Shown piece by piece: positions 8,245-18,696 of a stretch of 64,000 nt of DNA. The DNA comes from Pseudomonas fulva. GTDB taxonomy: Bacteria; Pseudomonadota; Gammaproteobacteria; Pseudomonadales; Pseudomonadaceae. The notes below the pieces were generated by a model, which worked only from the letters and a program-made list of their open reading frames with translations, was not told the origin of the DNA and ran no database searches. The DNA is taken from assembly GCF_023517795.1 (NCBI RefSeq), contig NZ_CP082928.1:5022001-5086000 (forward strand). The letters are read 5' to 3'. Position 1 is the first letter of the stretch; each line of letters starts with the position of its first letter. The translations under genes and the position numbers were made by a program.

Positions 8245-9093
8245 CTAGACAAGTTTGAACAAGCGCTCGGCATTGCCGCTGAAGAACTTCTCCACCACCT
8301 CATCCTTCAGCCCCAGGCGCTGGGCATCCTCGATGCTCTGGCGGATTGGGCGGAAGGTGTAGGACGAGCCGAACAGTAGCTGCTCGGCGAGGAAGCCATT
8401 GGCGGCCTGTACGTAGCCTTCGCTGCCGGGCAGGAACAGGTACATGTCCGGCACCAGGTGGATGTTCTCGTAGCGGAAGGCCACGCCAATGGCCTGCTGA
8501 ACGTTGGGCCAGTAGCCGTGGTAGACCACGATCTGCAACGCCGGGAACGCACGGGCGACGGCGGCCAGGCGCGCGGGGTCGTTGTAGCTCGGATCCGGCG
8601 TGGTCGGGCCACTCATCAGAAACAGCGGGATGCCGCGCTTCTGCAGGTGCTCGTAGATCGGCCAGTACAGCGGATCGTCCGGGTGCCGCGCCGGGTCGCC
8701 GAAGCCGGGTTCCAGGTCGATGCCGGCCAGGCCAAGCACGTCGATGGCGTGGTCGATTTCCTTCAGGGCGCCGTCGATACCTTGCAGCGCCGGCTCCACC
8801 GCGCCGATACCGAGCAGTTCGTCGTGGCCATGGACGATGCCGTGGATCGTATCGTTGGGCAGGTGCTGGCTCGGCGTGTGCCGGCCAACCACCACGGCCT
8901 TGTGCAGGCCGGCCTCGCGCACTTCGGCCAGGAAACCTTCAGGCGTTAGCGAGCGCTCGAAGTGATCGTCCGCGCCGCGGGTGCCGACGCGGCGGTTGAG
9001 CCAACGGGCGACGTCATGTTCGGGCGAGCCCGGTGCGCCACCGAAGAAGGGGTGCAGGTAGGCTGGGCGACAGCGCAGATCGATGACCTTCAT
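8245..9093 (-). CDS. Amidohydrolase-2 family protein
   Basis: The 282-residue protein has a TIM-barrel amidohydrolase pattern: [11 protein letters not shown] at the N-terminus, in place of the usual D-x-H-x-H, then [20 protein letters not shown] near residue 190 and [11 protein letters not shown] near 240. These match the family's sheet-end positions, although the first metal-binding pair is altered (R-C-R-P), so metal dependence is uncertain. Its ATG overlaps the msuD stop by four bases, so it is translationally coupled to msuD. Role in sulfonate use is inferred from position only. Confidence 0.75.
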   Translation of the reverse strand: MKVIDLRCRPAYLHPFFGGAPGSPEHDVARWLNRRVGTRGADDHFERSLTPEGFLAEVREAGLHKAVVVGRHTPSQHLPNDTIHGIVHGHDELLGIGAVEPALQGIDGALKEIDHAIDVLGLAGIDLEPGFGDPARHPDDPLYWPIYEHLQKRGIPLFLMSGPTTPDPSYNDPARLAAVARAFPALQIVVYHGYWPNVQQAIGVAFRYENIHLVPDMYLFLPGSEGYVQAANGFLAEQLLFGSSYTFRPIRQSIEDAQRLGLKDEVVEKFFSGNAERLFKLV

Positions 9094-10220
9094 GCGACGT
9101 TCTCCTTGCCGGCACGCACGTCGAAGGCACCGCCGGTGAACGCGCCTTCGACGGTGACCTTGCCCTTGCCGGGCAGCAGCGGGAACACCAGTTCGGCGAA
9201 GCGGTAGGCTTCCTCCAGATGCGGGTAGCCGGACAGCACGAAGCTGTCGACGCCCAGATCCGCATATTCCCGCAGGCGTGCAGCGACCGTTTCCGGATCG
9301 CCCACCAGGGCGGTACCGGCGCCGCCGCGCACCAGGCCGACGCCGGCCCAGAGGTTGGGTGCGACCTCCAGCTTGTTGCGGTCGCCGCCGTGCAGCGCGG
9401 CCATGCGCCGCTGGCCTTCGGAGTCCATCTTGGCATAGTTGGCCTGGGCGGCGGCGATGGTGGCTTCGTCCAGATGGCTGATCAGCTCGTCGGCAGCGGC
9501 CCAGGCCGCATCAACGGTTTCGCGCACGATCACGTGCAGGCGCACGCCGAAGCGCACGGTACGGCCCTGTTTGGCGGCGCGGGCGCGAACGTCGGCTATC
9601 TTCTCGGCCACGGCGGCCGGTGGTTCGCCCCAGGTCAGGTAGGCGTCGACGTGCTTGGCCGCCAGTTCATGGGCGGCAGGTGAAGAGCCGCCGAAGTACA
9701 GCGGCGGGTAGGGTTTCTGTACCGGCTCGAAGAAGTTCTGTGCGCCGCGTACCTTGAGGTGCTTGCCGTCGAAGTCGACTTTCTCGCCCTGCAGCAGGCG
9801 ACGCCAGATGCTCAGGAACTCATCGGAGGCTTCATAGCGCTCGTCGTGGGCGAGGAACACGCCGTCGGCTTCCAGTTCGGTGGCATCGCCGCCGGGCACC
9901 ACGTTGAGCAGCAGACGACCGCCGCTGGCCTGATCCAGGCTGGCGGCCTGGCGGGCTGAAGCAGTGGGGTTGCCCAGCGACGTGCGCAGCGCCACCAGCA
10001 GTTTGATGCGCTGGGTGACCGGTACCAGGCTGGCAGCGGTGACCCAGGGATCGAGGCAACTGGCGCCGGTGGGAATCAGCAAGCCGTCGTAGCCGAGCTG
10101 GTCGGCAGCTACCGCGATCTGCCGCATGTAGGCGTTGGTGGCCGGACGGCCGCTGCCGGAGTGACCCAGGTAGCGGGTGTCGCCAGAGGTGGGCAGGAAC
10201 CAGAATATGTCGAGACTCAT
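9090..10220 (-). CDS. msuD: FMNH2-dependent methanesulfonate/alkanesulfonate monooxygenase, MsuD/SsuD family
   Basis: The 376-residue protein is an LLM-family two-component oxygenase with [15 protein letters not shown] at the start, [12 protein letters not shown] near 115 and [14 protein letters not shown] near 210. These match MsuD/SsuD, which split C1 (or longer) sulfonates into aldehyde and sulfite with FMNH2 and O2. Start ATG 10220 is chosen over 10223 because GAGGA is better spaced. It follows sfnR after 67 bp in the leftward operon. MsuD is preferred over SsuD because of the sfn/msu neighbourhood; substrate range is not decidable from sequence. Confidence 0.85.
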   Translation of the reverse strand: MSLDIFWFLPTSGDTRYLGHSGSGRPATNAYMRQIAVAADQLGYDGLLIPTGASCLDPWVTAASLVPVTQRIKLLVALRTSLGNPTASARQAASLDQASGGRLLLNVVPGGDATELEADGVFLAHDERYEASDEFLSIWRRLLQGEKVDFDGKHLKVRGAQNFFEPVQKPYPPLYFGGSSPAAHELAAKHVDAYLTWGEPPAAVAEKIADVRARAAKQGRTVRFGVRLHVIVRETVDAAWAAADELISHLDEATIAAAQANYAKMDSEGQRRMAALHGGDRNKLEVAPNLWAGVGLVRGGAGTALVGDPETVAARLREYADLGVDSFVLSGYPHLEEAYRFAELVFPLLPGKGKVTVEGAFTGGAFDVRAGKENVA

Positions 10221-10287
10221 CATGTTTTCCTCGTTGCTGTGGTTGAGGCAACGCAAGGTAGGTAGTGAGCCGATGGGCGCCGGCTTC

Positions 10288-11388
10288 TTATATCGATAGC
10301 TGTACCGCCCGATTGGGGTGTGTGGGGGTGTCCGGCCTGCGTCGGTTGACCACCAGTTCGCCGATGGCGATCAGCCGCGCGCGGGTGACGTTGCGGCTCA
10401 GGCCCAGCAGGCTGGCGGTGTGCACCTGGTTGCAGTGGCAGAAACGGTAGGCGGCACGCAGCAGGCTGTCCTCGACCTTTTCGTGCAGGCCACCGGCCTG
10501 CTCTTCGAACAGACGGTGGAGGGCACGCAACAACTGCTCGTCGGCACTTTCAGCGGCGGCTTGCGGCTGGTCCTGGCGCTCGATGCGCAGGTGCGACAAG
10601 CGCAGATCGTCGTCCTGTACCAGGCCGTTACGGCACACCAGCAAGGTGTGGTGGATGACGTTCTCCAACTCGCGGATATTGCCCGGCCAGTCGTAGCTGA
10701 CCAGCTTGCGCTCGGCCTCGGGCGTCAGGCATACCTCGCCGTAACCCAGGCGGTTGCAGTAGGTTTTGATGAAGTGCCGGGTCAGCGGCATGATGTCGCC
10801 AGGCCGCTCGCGCAGCGGGTAGAGCTGCAGGCTGACGACGTTGAGGCGGTAGTACAGGTCCTCACGGAAATTGCCGGCGCCGATGGCTTTGTCCAGTTGC
10901 ACGTTGGTGGCAGCGACCACGCGCACGTTGATCGGGATGCTCTTGCGTGAGCCCAGGCGCACGACCTCGCGCTCCTGCAACACGCGCAGCAGCTTGACCT
11001 GGATGGCCATGGGCAGATCGCCGATCTCGTCGAGAAACAGCGTGCCGCCATTGGCCTCTTCGAACCAGCCAGCCTTGGCCGCCAGGGCGCCGGTAAAGGC
11101 GCCTTTCTCATGGCCGAACAGCTCTGCCTCGACCAGCGACTCGGAAAAGGCGCCGCAGTTGACCGCGACGAAGGGGCCGTTGCGCCGGCCGCTGAGGTTA
11201 TGGATATGGCGGGCGACCAACTCCTTGCCCGTGCCGGTCTCGCCAATGATCAGGACACTGGCTTCGCTGGGTGCGACCTGTTGCAAGTGGGCGAGCAGCG
11301 CCTGCGATCTAGGGTCTTCGAAGACCTGCGCGGTTGCCCGGATCGAGGTAGCCAGTGTCGGCGAGGGGGGCAGAGTCAGCAGTTGCAT
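10288..11388 (-). CDS. sfnR: Sigma-54-dependent activator SfnR
   Basis: The 366-residue enhancer-binding protein lacks an N-terminal receiver domain and starts almost directly with the AAA+ domain. It has Walker A GETGTGKE (49-56), the sigma-54 contact loop GAFTGA (96-101), Walker [11 protein letters not shown] (about 114-123) and a Fis-type helix-turn-helix at the C-terminus. This is the SfnR arrangement, which activates dimethylsulfone genes with RpoN during sulfur limitation and is controlled by its amount rather than by phosphorylation. ATG 11388 is preferred over 11394, with AGGG eight bases upstream. The gene starts nine bases after the stop of the upstream monooxygenase gene. Three -24/-12 promoters in the island are its likely targets. 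Confidence 0.9.
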   Translation of the reverse strand: MQLLTLPPSPTLATSIRATAQVFEDPRSQALLAHLQQVAPSEASVLIIGETGTGKELVARHIHNLSGRRNGPFVAVNCGAFSESLVEAELFGHEKGAFTGALAAKAGWFEEANGGTLFLDEIGDLPMAIQVKLLRVLQEREVVRLGSRKSIPINVRVVAATNVQLDKAIGAGNFREDLYYRLNVVSLQLYPLRERPGDIMPLTRHFIKTYCNRLGYGEVCLTPEAERKLVSYDWPGNIRELENVIHHTLLVCRNGLVQDDDLRLSHLRIERQDQPQAAAESADEQLLRALHRLFEEQAGGLHEKVEDSLLRAAYRFCHCNQVHTASLLGLSRNVTRARLIAIGELVVNRRRPDTPTHPNRAVQLSI

Positions 11389-11396
11389 GGGCATCC

Positions 11397-12584
11397 CTAT
11401 GAGTAGAAAGAGGGTGTAGGGCGCGTCTGGTTCAGTGCCCACTCACCCAGTTCGTGGAGCTTGTAGTCCACCGGGTCGTGCAGGCTCTGGGTACGCAGGT
11501 TGCGCCAGTAGCGGTCCAGCCGCAGTGAGGCGTGGGTGGCACGGGCGCCGGTCACGTCGAACAGGCGGCTGCAGATATCCAGGCCGGTGCGTATCGCCGC
11601 GACCTTGGCCGTGGCGATGGCCAAGGCCAGCTGTGCACGTTCTTCGGCGCCCAATGCGTGCTCCTTGTGCCAGGCCTCATCGAGTAGCGCTGCGGCGCGC
11701 TCCACCAGCAACCGAACGCCTTCCAGGCCCACCCAGAACTCGCCGTAGTGGCGCAGCACGTAAGGATCTTCGCTGACGTGCTGCGCCTTGGAGCGAAACC
11801 AGGGCCGGCCTTCCTTGAGGGTGTACTGGCGGGCTTCTTCCAGGGCGCCTTCGGTGACGCCAAGAAAAATGTGGGCGAAATGCAGCTGGGCGATCAGCGG
11901 GCGCAGGCAGGCGAACGGCGTGCTCAGCGGGCCGGGGTCGAGCAGCAGTTCGTTCTCTTCCACACGCACCCGCTCGAAGCTGGCGCTGCCACTGTCCGTC
12001 TGGCGCTGGCCGATGTTGTTCCAGTCGCCGTGCAGGGTGATGCCGGTGCGGCCGCTGGGAATGGCGGCGATCAGCAGCTTGCCGCCGGCACTCTCGTCGA
12101 CGGCCGAAGCGATGAGCATTTCCGAGTCGCTGGCGCCGGAGCAGAAGCTCTTCTTGCCGGAGAACTCACGCCAGCCATCGAAGGTCTTGACCACGGTGCG
12201 GGTATCCAGCGGGTTGAGCGCATTGCCCCAGAACCAGTTCTTGCGGGCTGTCTGTTCGAACCAGGGCTGCCACTGATCCGGGCGGGAAAACAGGCGCACG
12301 GTGGCCAGCATCAGGTGCTGGAAACCGAAGACATGGGCGATGGAGCTGTCCACCTTGGCGAATTCGCGTACCACACCGAGGGTTTCGCTCCAGCTTGCGC
12401 CAAGGCCGCCGAATTGCGTGGGAATGCTCAGCGACAGCAGGCCGCTCTGGCGAATGGCGTCGCGCTGTTGCTTGGGCGTGCCACCGGCTTCGTCTCGCTC
12501 GACGGCGGTTTCGGCGAACTCGGCAGCCAAGCGGCGGGCGGTCTGCAACGGACTGAGTACGGCGGGTTGTATGCTGGTTCTCAC
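11397..12584 (-). CDS. MsuC-like FMNH2-dependent monooxygenase (acyl-CoA dehydrogenase fold)
   Basis: The 395-residue protein has the acyl-CoA dehydrogenase-like fold seen in MsuC, SfnB and DszC: SIPTQFGGLGASWSE, FWGNALNPLD, and the C-terminal HDPVDYKLHELGEWALN segment. MsuC oxidises methanesulfinate, the SfnG product, to methanesulfonate, which MsuD then cleaves. This gene heads the operon that also holds sfnR and msuD, so an MsuC role is the simplest reading; SfnB is the alternative. The start is taken as GTG 12584 because GAGGGA lies seven bases upstream. An upstream TTG extension has no good ribosome binding site. Confidence 0.8.
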   Translation of the reverse strand: MRTSIQPAVLSPLQTARRLAAEFAETAVERDEAGGTPKQQRDAIRQSGLLSLSIPTQFGGLGASWSETLGVVREFAKVDSSIAHVFGFQHLMLATVRLFSRPDQWQPWFEQTARKNWFWGNALNPLDTRTVVKTFDGWREFSGKKSFCSGASDSEMLIASAVDESAGGKLLIAAIPSGRTGITLHGDWNNIGQRQTDSGSASFERVRVEENELLLDPGPLSTPFACLRPLIAQLHFAHIFLGVTEGALEEARQYTLKEGRPWFRSKAQHVSEDPYVLRHYGEFWVGLEGVRLLVERAAALLDEAWHKEHALGAEERAQLALAIATAKVAAIRTGLDICSRLFDVTGARATHASLRLDRYWRNLRTQSLHDPVDYKLHELGEWALNQTRPTPSFYS

Positions 12585-12712
12585 GCGATGTCCCTCGCTG
12601 GCTGGCCTTCCTGGCAAATGCTGTGCGGGCTCATGGCTGCGCTCGTGACGACTTTTGATCTAGTGCTCATCAGCTATCCCTTTAGAGTGGTTACTTGCGG
12701 TAGAGCACCTGA

Positions 12713-12729
12713 GCAATCGCTATACCAAG
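12713..12729 (-). promoter_or_regulatory. Sigma-54 (-24/-12) promoter for the msuC-like/sfnR operon
   Basis: On the minus strand the site reads TTGGTATAGCGATTGCT. It has TTGG at -24 and TTGCT at -12 with GG-N10-GC spacing. It is about 130 bp upstream of the GTG start and directly downstream, in transcription order, of the CAACAG/CTGTTG block. Confidence 0.6.
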
Positions 12730-12800
12730 CGCCCGAACGTGCGGTGCTGGCGGGTAGGGCAGTTGAGCTGTAATAGCGGGCTGCTGCCGAGACGGGCAAT

Positions 12801-12844
12801 TTGTTGAACGCCTGTTTGCTCGGCAACAGTTGGGCCGCTGTTGC
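12801..12844. promoter_or_regulatory. Second candidate SfnR enhancer block
   Basis: TTGTTGAACGCCTGTTTG (12801-12818) matches 984-1001 at 16 of 18 positions. It is followed by GCAACAG inverted to CTGTTGC across eight bases (12823-12844). A further shared string, CTGTT-x-CTCCAGGG, follows in both regions. The block lies about 75-120 bp upstream of the leftward sigma-54 promoter, a usual distance for an enhancer. Confidence 0.5.
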
Positions 12845-12929
12845 TCCAGGGGCATTTCCCGGCGTCGTGATGGCGGCGCTGATGCAAAGCGCACTTGAAC
12901 AACTGATACGGCGTGTGGATGGCTGGGCG

Positions 12930-13261
12930 TCGAACATCGTGGAGTCGCTTTATGTGTTTGCTGTAAGGCACTTATAAGACCAAGGCTGACTTGTAAAAAA
13001 TAATAATAAATCCTATTTATAGTTCATTTTGGTATATATGATGTTCGACACGTCACCTGTGTTGCGCGGCGGTCAGCGGGCATTAACCAGGGACAAGTCA
13101 ATCCACGAAATGGATTTTCCTTTCGCAGGTGCCTTGCCTGTTCTTCACGTAGGGAACACGCGCTTACCGGAACTTCTAACCGGGCAGGGTTGGTATGCCG
13201 CGAGCCGGCCATTGACCCATCGAAACAGTTGAACGCGCGCGTTTAATGCCCTGGCTCGGAT
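12930..13261. other. AT-rich gene-free stretch
   Basis: The segment around 12990-13045 is markedly AT-rich compared with its surroundings (runs such as AAAAAATAATAATAAA). I see no supported gene, only short open frames without ribosome binding sites. It joins the sulfur island to a decayed chemoreceptor gene and may be an old insertion scar. Confidence 0.4.
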
Positions 13262-13765
13262 GGCGGCGGATTGCTGAATCTGTAATTTTCATCCGGTGGC
13301 GTACGCTGAGCCGTTCGATATCCGGGGCCATCAACGAAGCCATACTCAGCGCGAAGCGTATTGCCGAGAGCGATCTGACCAAAACCATTAGCGTCAGTGG
13401 CAAGGACGAAGCCAGCCGTTTGCAGCCGCCCGGGCGATCACGCAAAGCAATCGTGTGATGCAGAACCGGAACGCGGCGATCGAAGCGGCAAGTGCCGGCA
13501 GCATGGCCGCGATTTCTCGATGGTTGCCGATGAAATGCGCGGCCTGGCGCACCGTATTTAGGTGCCAACCCAGGAAATCGAGCCAATGATCGGGGCCTAC
13601 AGACCGGCACCGAAAGCGCGGTGCCGGCCATGCGGTTCTGGGCGAGCCTGCCTGGTTAGTACCACCAACAGTACCCAGGCGCTGCTGGAGGCGAACCCTA
13701 TCAGGCCTCGGAACAGGCGATCGCCAGCTTGCGGGTCTTGCTGGCGGGGTTGCTGCGCTAGCGGC
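13262..13765 (+). pseudogene. Decayed methyl-accepting chemotaxis protein gene
   Basis: Fragments of a chemoreceptor can be read in order but in different frames: a HAMP-like part (ISGAINEAILSAKRIAESDL, then ISVSGKDEASRLQ); then NRNAAIEAASAG; then FSMVADEMRGLAHR; then QEIEPMIG; then LQTGTESAVPAM. These are the conserved cytoplasmic signalling segments with several frameshifts, internal deletions and in-frame stops. No start codon, signal sequence or ligand-binding domain remains. It cannot encode a working receptor. Confidence 0.75.
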
Positions 13766-13788
13766 AGCGGTCCATCCATGTGAAGCGC

Positions 13789-14328
13789 CTACGGCCCGCA
13801 CTCCCACTTGCCTCGCTCCGAGCGCAACGCGCTGTCGTTGCGAATGTAGGTGAGCGTGGCGGACGGATAGGCAGAAGCGCCATCACCCTCGGCCTTGCCA
13901 GGCTGCTCGGTGAGTTTCACCTCGACTACCAGTCGTTCACCCTTGAATGTCGTGCCATGCAGCATCTGATCGAAGCCACCGGGCGCCTGCACCGCCATCA
14001 CCTGATCGGCGAATTTCACGATTGCCTCAGCGTCAGCCTGGGAGGCGACGTTGCCTGCGGCGTATAACAGCGTGTTGCGCCCCACCGAAAAGGCGCATAT
14101 CAGCTCCCCCTTCAAGGGGTAAGCGGCGATGTCCCGTTCATCGAGCGGGGCCAGCTTGGTACTGGTCGAGACGAGGGGCGAATCGTTCGAAACCGCCTCG
14201 TCCTGGCTGTCCTCATTGGCTGCGCAGCCGGCGAGGAGCACAAGGCTGACGGCCACTGCAAGCGCGGTAGCGGGGCCGCGGCAAAACCGGCCGACTGTGG
14301 CGAGCGGGCAAAACGTTGCGTACTTCAT
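13789..14328 (-). CDS. Putative lipoprotein of unknown function
   Basis: The 179-residue protein has a hydrophobic signal ending in the lipobox LAGC (about residues 31-34), so it is probably lipidated and membrane-anchored facing the periplasm. The mature part begins with an acidic low-complexity stretch. It then continues with a compact domain containing GELICAFSVGRNTLLYAAGN, and ends SERGKWECGP with a second cysteine. I do not recognise the family. ATG 14328 is chosen with GGGGAC upstream; an upstream extension of 26 residues would precede the signal peptide awkwardly. It stands alone. Confidence 0.7.
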   Translation of the reverse strand: MKYATFCPLATVGRFCRGPATALAVAVSLVLLAGCAANEDSQDEAVSNDSPLVSTSTKLAPLDERDIAAYPLKGELICAFSVGRNTLLYAAGNVASQADAEAIVKFADQVMAVQAPGGFDQMLHGTTFKGERLVVEVKLTEQPGKAEGDGASAYPSATLTYIRNDSALRSERGKWECGP

Positions 14329-14426
14329 GGGTCCCCAGGGTCCTGGTGGGTGGCGCTGAGGTGTCAGGCGCCGGAATCTAGATCGACCATGAACGCCGGG
14401 ATACATTGCGGTTAATTCACCACCCT

Positions 14427-14454
14427 AGGGTCTGTTCCGGTTTCAGCGCGAGCC
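14427..14454 (+). repeat. Solo end of a small inverted-repeat element
   Basis: The string starts AGGGTCTGTTCCGGTTTCAG and matches the left end of the element at 46308 at 24 of 28 positions. No matching right end is present within the next few hundred bases, so only one end of a related element survives or the match is to a shared terminal motif. Confidence 0.45.
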
Positions 14455-14586
14455 CATCTATGGCTCCATGGTGCCTGACCGAAAAGGCGCGGTGGCTGAC
14501 CGGCCAACGTTGCGGCGTACGCCCCACCGACCACACGAGGCGTTAACGGCGTAGTATCGAGGCAGGGCCAACGGCAGGAGTCGGCG

Positions 14587-14847
14587 ATGATCATTCAAGG
14601 CAACTGGTTCGACCATGTGACCCTCTGGATCTGCGTGGGGGTATTGGCCGCGCTTGCCCTGCGTTTTCTGTATGGGTTCTTGCGCAAGAAGCGCCCCTCC
14701 CGGCACCGCGAGGCTGGCAACTCGAGCTGTTCCAGCGGCCCCGGCAACACCATCATCAATGATCACCGTGCCTGTGGTGATTTCGGCTGTGAAGGTGGCG
14801 ACGGTGGCGGTGGCGGTGGCGGTGGCGGTGGCGGTGGCGGAGATTAG
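14587..14847 (+). CDS. Small single-pass membrane protein with poly-glycine tail
   Basis: The 86-residue protein has one membrane segment (VTLWICVGVLAALALRFLYGFL), a basic stop-transfer stretch (RKKRPSRHR), a middle with three cysteines, and a tail of 13 consecutive glycines ending in aspartate. GCAGGAG precedes the ATG at a good distance. The tail is encoded by a hexanucleotide repeat. Function unknown; small membrane proteins with glycine-rich ends exist in other proteobacteria but I cannot name one confidently. Confidence 0.55.
   Translation: MIIQGNWFDHVTLWICVGVLAALALRFLYGFLRKKRPSRHREAGNSSCSSGPGNTIINDHRACGDFGCEGGDGGGGGGGGGGGGGD
14803..14840 (+). repeat. GGTGGC hexanucleotide microsatellite, six copies
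   Basis: Six uninterrupted GGTGGC units plus GG lie inside the small membrane protein gene. Slippage would add or remove two glycines at a time without breaking the frame. Confidence 0.9.
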
Positions 14848-14853
14848 ACGGAG

Positions 14854-14894
14854 GCTGCCGTCGCGGGGCGATATCGGCACCCGGTGACGGCAGC
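14854..14894 (+). terminator. Possible transcription terminator hairpin
   Basis: GCTGCCGTC is inverted to GACGGCAGC across a 23-base GC-rich loop, directly after the small membrane protein gene. There is no T run, so intrinsic termination is uncertain. The rest of the stretch up to 15130 shows nothing else I can support. Confidence 0.35.
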
Positions 14895-15067
14895 TGCCGG
14901 CAGGCAGGCGAGGGGGCCTGGTGGTCGCCTGGAGAGCGGTAAGCGATAGCGAACGGTTTGTATTTTTCGCGCCCTCTACTAGAACAGTAAGTGGGGTCTC
15001 CCGGCATAGTTCCTGCTTTCCAGGCATGGCTGCCGTTGATGCCTGCCCGCCCCATGGCGGGTAATGA

Positions 15068-16216
<1,149 letters not shown>

Positions 16217-16318
16217 CCCGCCCTGGCGGCGCGGGGCAAGCGCCGCAAGACCAGGCCCGTGCAGCGGCCATTTCATGGCCGTCGGGGCTGGTGCGCGAAG
16301 CGGACTCCTGTGTAGGAT

Positions 16319-16388
16319 GGCGGCCGGGTGTCAGCCGCATGGTGCGGCGAGACAGGTTTACTAGCGTTGGTCGGGCCGCCACGCGGAG
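16319..16388 (+). ncRNA. Structured 5' leader of nhaA, candidate nhaA-I (Li+) riboswitch
   Basis: GGCGGCC at 16319-16325 pairs with GGCCGCC at 16374-16380. Inside lies a hairpin with TGTC/GACA flanking GCCGCA-TGG-TGCGGC (16329-16354). The GGAG ribosome binding site of nhaA begins five bases after the outer stem. A conserved structured RNA upstream of nhaA, the nhaA-I motif reported as lithium-responsive, is known in Gammaproteobacteria. The layout and string GTGTCAGCCGC fit my memory of it, but I could not run a covariance search. Confidence 0.5.
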
Positions 16389-16399
16389 CCTTTTCGCCC

Positions 16400-17767
16400 A
16401 TGAAATCACGCCCGTCTTTTCAGGATGTTCCCCGTGCCCAGCGTTTGGCTGAGCATGCCTTCGCCTGCATTCGCAACCTGCTTCATCGTGAAGCCTTCAG
16501 TGGCGTGGTGCTGCTGCTGGCTACCGCCGCCGCGCTGATCTGGGCCAACTCGCCCTACGCCGAGAGCTACCACGCGCTCTGGCATGCGCCGGTGTCGTTC
16601 GGTTTCGGCAGCTTCGGCTTCTCCCAGTCGCTGCACTTCTGGATCAACGATGGCCTGATGACCCTGTTCTTCCTGGTCGTCGGCATGGAGATCCGCCGCG
16701 AGATGCATGACGGTGCCCTGGCCGATCTGCGTCAGGCGTCGTTGCCCATTGCTGCCGCCTGCGGCGGCGTCATCATGCCAGCACTGATCTACGCCAGCCT
16801 CAATCTCAAGGGCGCCGGCTTGCACGGCTGGGCGATTCCGGCGGCAACCGATATCGCCTTTGCCGTTGGCCTGCTGGCGTTGCTGGGCAAGGGCATTCCC
16901 TCGGGCGTGCGCATTTTCCTGCTGACCCTGGCGGTGATCGACGATGTGATCGCGGTGATCCTGATCGCGCTGTTCTATTCCGACGGCCTCAACTACAGCG
17001 GTTTTGCCCTGGCCGGTGTGGGTGCGCTGGCAGTGCTGGGGCTGCAGCGCATCGGCATCGGCTCGGCCTATGCCTACGTGCTGCCAGGTGCGCTGATGTG
17101 GGGCGGCTTGTTGATGACCGGTGCGCACCCGACGCTCGCCGGGGTGATTCTCGGCCTGATGACGCCGGTGATGTGCCTGCCGACCCGCGAGCTGCCCCGT
17201 GATGCCGTCGGCCGTATCGCCCGCGAGCTGGAGGATGACAGCGGCACGGCGGTGGCCTCCAACGAGGCCGCCCAGGCGCTGCGCGAGTTGCGCCTGGCCC
17301 AGCGCGAACTGCTGCCGCCGGTGGTGCGCGTGCAACTGGCGCTGCATCCCTGGGTCACCTTCGGCCTAATGCCGTTGTTCGCTCTGGCCAACGCCGGGGT
17401 GAGCCTGGGTGGCACCGACCTGTCGTCGAGTACCTCGCACTGGGTGATGATGGGCGTGGCCGTCGCGTTGCTGGTGGGCAAGCCGGTCGGGGTGATCAGC
17501 GTCAGCTGGCTGGTGGTCAAACTCGGCCTGTGCCGCTTGCCAGCCGACGTGTCCTGGCGCGGTGTGGCCCTGATCGGCCTGTTGGCGGGGATCGGCTTCA
17601 CCATGTCGATCTTTATCGCCAACCTGGCCTTCAGCGATGCCAACCTGCTGGCTGCCGCCAAGCTGGGCGTGCTGCTGGGGTCGCTGGCCTCGGCGCTGCT
17701 GGGGCTGACCTGGGGCGTGCTCTACGTACGCCATCTGCGCATCGCCCAGGCGGCCAGCGCCACCTAG
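16400..17767 (+). CDS. nhaA: Na+/H+ antiporter NhaA
   Basis: The 455-residue inner-membrane protein has the NhaA order: [41 protein letters not shown] and [19 protein letters not shown]. The ion-binding pair sits in [15 protein letters not shown] (two adjacent aspartates), followed by the C-terminal [15 protein letters not shown]. It exports Na+ or Li+ in exchange for protons. It is longer than the E. coli protein (388) because of an extended N-terminus and a loop with an acidic [14 protein letters not shown] stretch. ATG 16400 has GGAG 11 bases upstream. The stop shares a CTAG tetranucleotide with the convergent regulator gene. Confidence 0.93.
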   Translation: MKSRPSFQDVPRAQRLAEHAFACIRNLLHREAFSGVVLLLATAAALIWANSPYAESYHALWHAPVSFGFGSFGFSQSLHFWINDGLMTLFFLVVGMEIRREMHDGALADLRQASLPIAAACGGVIMPALIYASLNLKGAGLHGWAIPAATDIAFAVGLLALLGKGIPSGVRIFLLTLAVIDDVIAVILIALFYSDGLNYSGFALAGVGALAVLGLQRIGIGSAYAYVLPGALMWGGLLMTGAHPTLAGVILGLMTPVMCLPTRELPRDAVGRIARELEDDSGTAVASNEAAQALRELRLAQRELLPPVVRVQLALHPWVTFGLMPLFALANAGVSLGGTDLSSSTSHWVMMGVAVALLVGKPVGVISVSWLVVKLGLCRLPADVSWRGVALIGLLAGIGFTMSIFIANLAFSDANLLAAAKLGVLLGSLASALLGLTWGVLYVRHLRIAQAASAT

Positions 17768-18696
17768 TCGGTAAAGGGGATCTGCGGCGTGTCCGGGTTC
17801 AGTTGCTGGCGACGGAACTGGCCGGGCGGCAGGCCGTGGATCTGCCGGAAGCGCCTGGAAAAGTAGGCCTCGTCGGCGAAGCCACACAAACGCGCCACTT
17901 CGCCCACGGGCTTGCTGCCGTTGAGCAGGTGGTTGCGCGCGGCGTGCATGCGCCGCTCCAGCACCATGTCGCTGAAGGTCTTGCCGACTTCCTTGCGCAG
18001 CCAGTGAGTCAGGTAGCTTGGTGACAGGTAGGTGGCGGCCGCCACCTTCTTCAGGTTCAGGTCCGGGTCGGCGATATTGCGGCGCAGGTATTCGGACATC
18101 CGGCCCAGGGCGTCACGCCGGCTCGCCTGGGCGGCGTTGCTTTCCGCCAGTTGCTTGAGTGGCTCGGCGTAGAGCCGGCACACCAGACCGATCAGTTGCA
18201 GCATCAGACCCTTGAGGATTTCCCGCACGCCGAACTGGCGGCTGACGTCCAGCTCGCGCATCTGTTCGATCAGCGTGCGGACCTGGGCGAAATGGGCATC
18301 GTCCAGGGTGAAGTCCAGGTGCTGCTGGAAGCGGAAGGGCGACAGCTCGGGGGCGAGGAGAATGGACACGTCTTCCAGATCCATCGGGTCGCACTGCAAG
18401 TGCGGCAGCAGAAAGGTCTGGGAAAAATTGATGACGATGAAACTGCTTTCCGGCGGGTGGGGGATCACGTGCACCCGGTGCGGCAGGATGAAGGCCAGGG
18501 TGTTGCGTGGGAAGGGCCGTTCGACGTTGCCGATGTGCTGCACGGTATCGCCGCCGAGGTTGATCTGCACCTGGAAATACTCGTGGCGGTGGGGCGCGGT
18601 TTCCGCGCGGCGGCCTTTCTTGTCACGGATATAGAAGTCCGTCAGCTCGCTACGCTGCTGCATGAAATAGGTAGGAACCTGACCCAGTGACGACAT
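17764..18696 (-). CDS. AraC-family transcriptional regulator
   Basis: The 310-residue protein has an N-terminal cupin-like sensing domain ([15 protein letters not shown] near 36) and a C-terminal double helix-turn-helix. [24 protein letters not shown] is the first helix pair; [25 protein letters not shown] is the second, with the AraC signature. It is divergent from the downstream MFS/FAA hydrolase/SDR/dehydrogenase cluster across a 560-bp control region, so it most likely regulates that cluster in response to its substrate. Confidence 0.85.
   Translation of the reverse strand: MSSLGQVPTYFMQQRSELTDFYIRDKKGRRAETAPHRHEYFQVQINLGGDTVQHIGNVERPFPRNTLAFILPHRVHVIPHPPESSFIVINFSQTFLLPHLQCDPMDLEDVSILLAPELSPFRFQQHLDFTLDDAHFAQVRTLIEQMRELDVSRQFGVREILKGLMLQLIGLVCRLYAEPLKQLAESNAAQASRRDALGRMSEYLRRNIADPDLNLKKVAAATYLSPSYLTHWLRKEVGKTFSDMVLERRMHAARNHLLNGSKPVGEVARLCGFADEAYFSRRFRQIHGLPPGQFRRQQLNPDTPQIPFTD

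Noticed and set aside
12674..12937. 87-codon minus-strand open frame
   Set aside because: It covers the sigma-54 promoter and the inverted-repeat block, lacks a good ribosome binding site and resembles no family.
13029..13232. Small open frame before the chemoreceptor remnant
   Set aside because: Weak start context, no recognisable motif and location in an AT-rich, decayed region.
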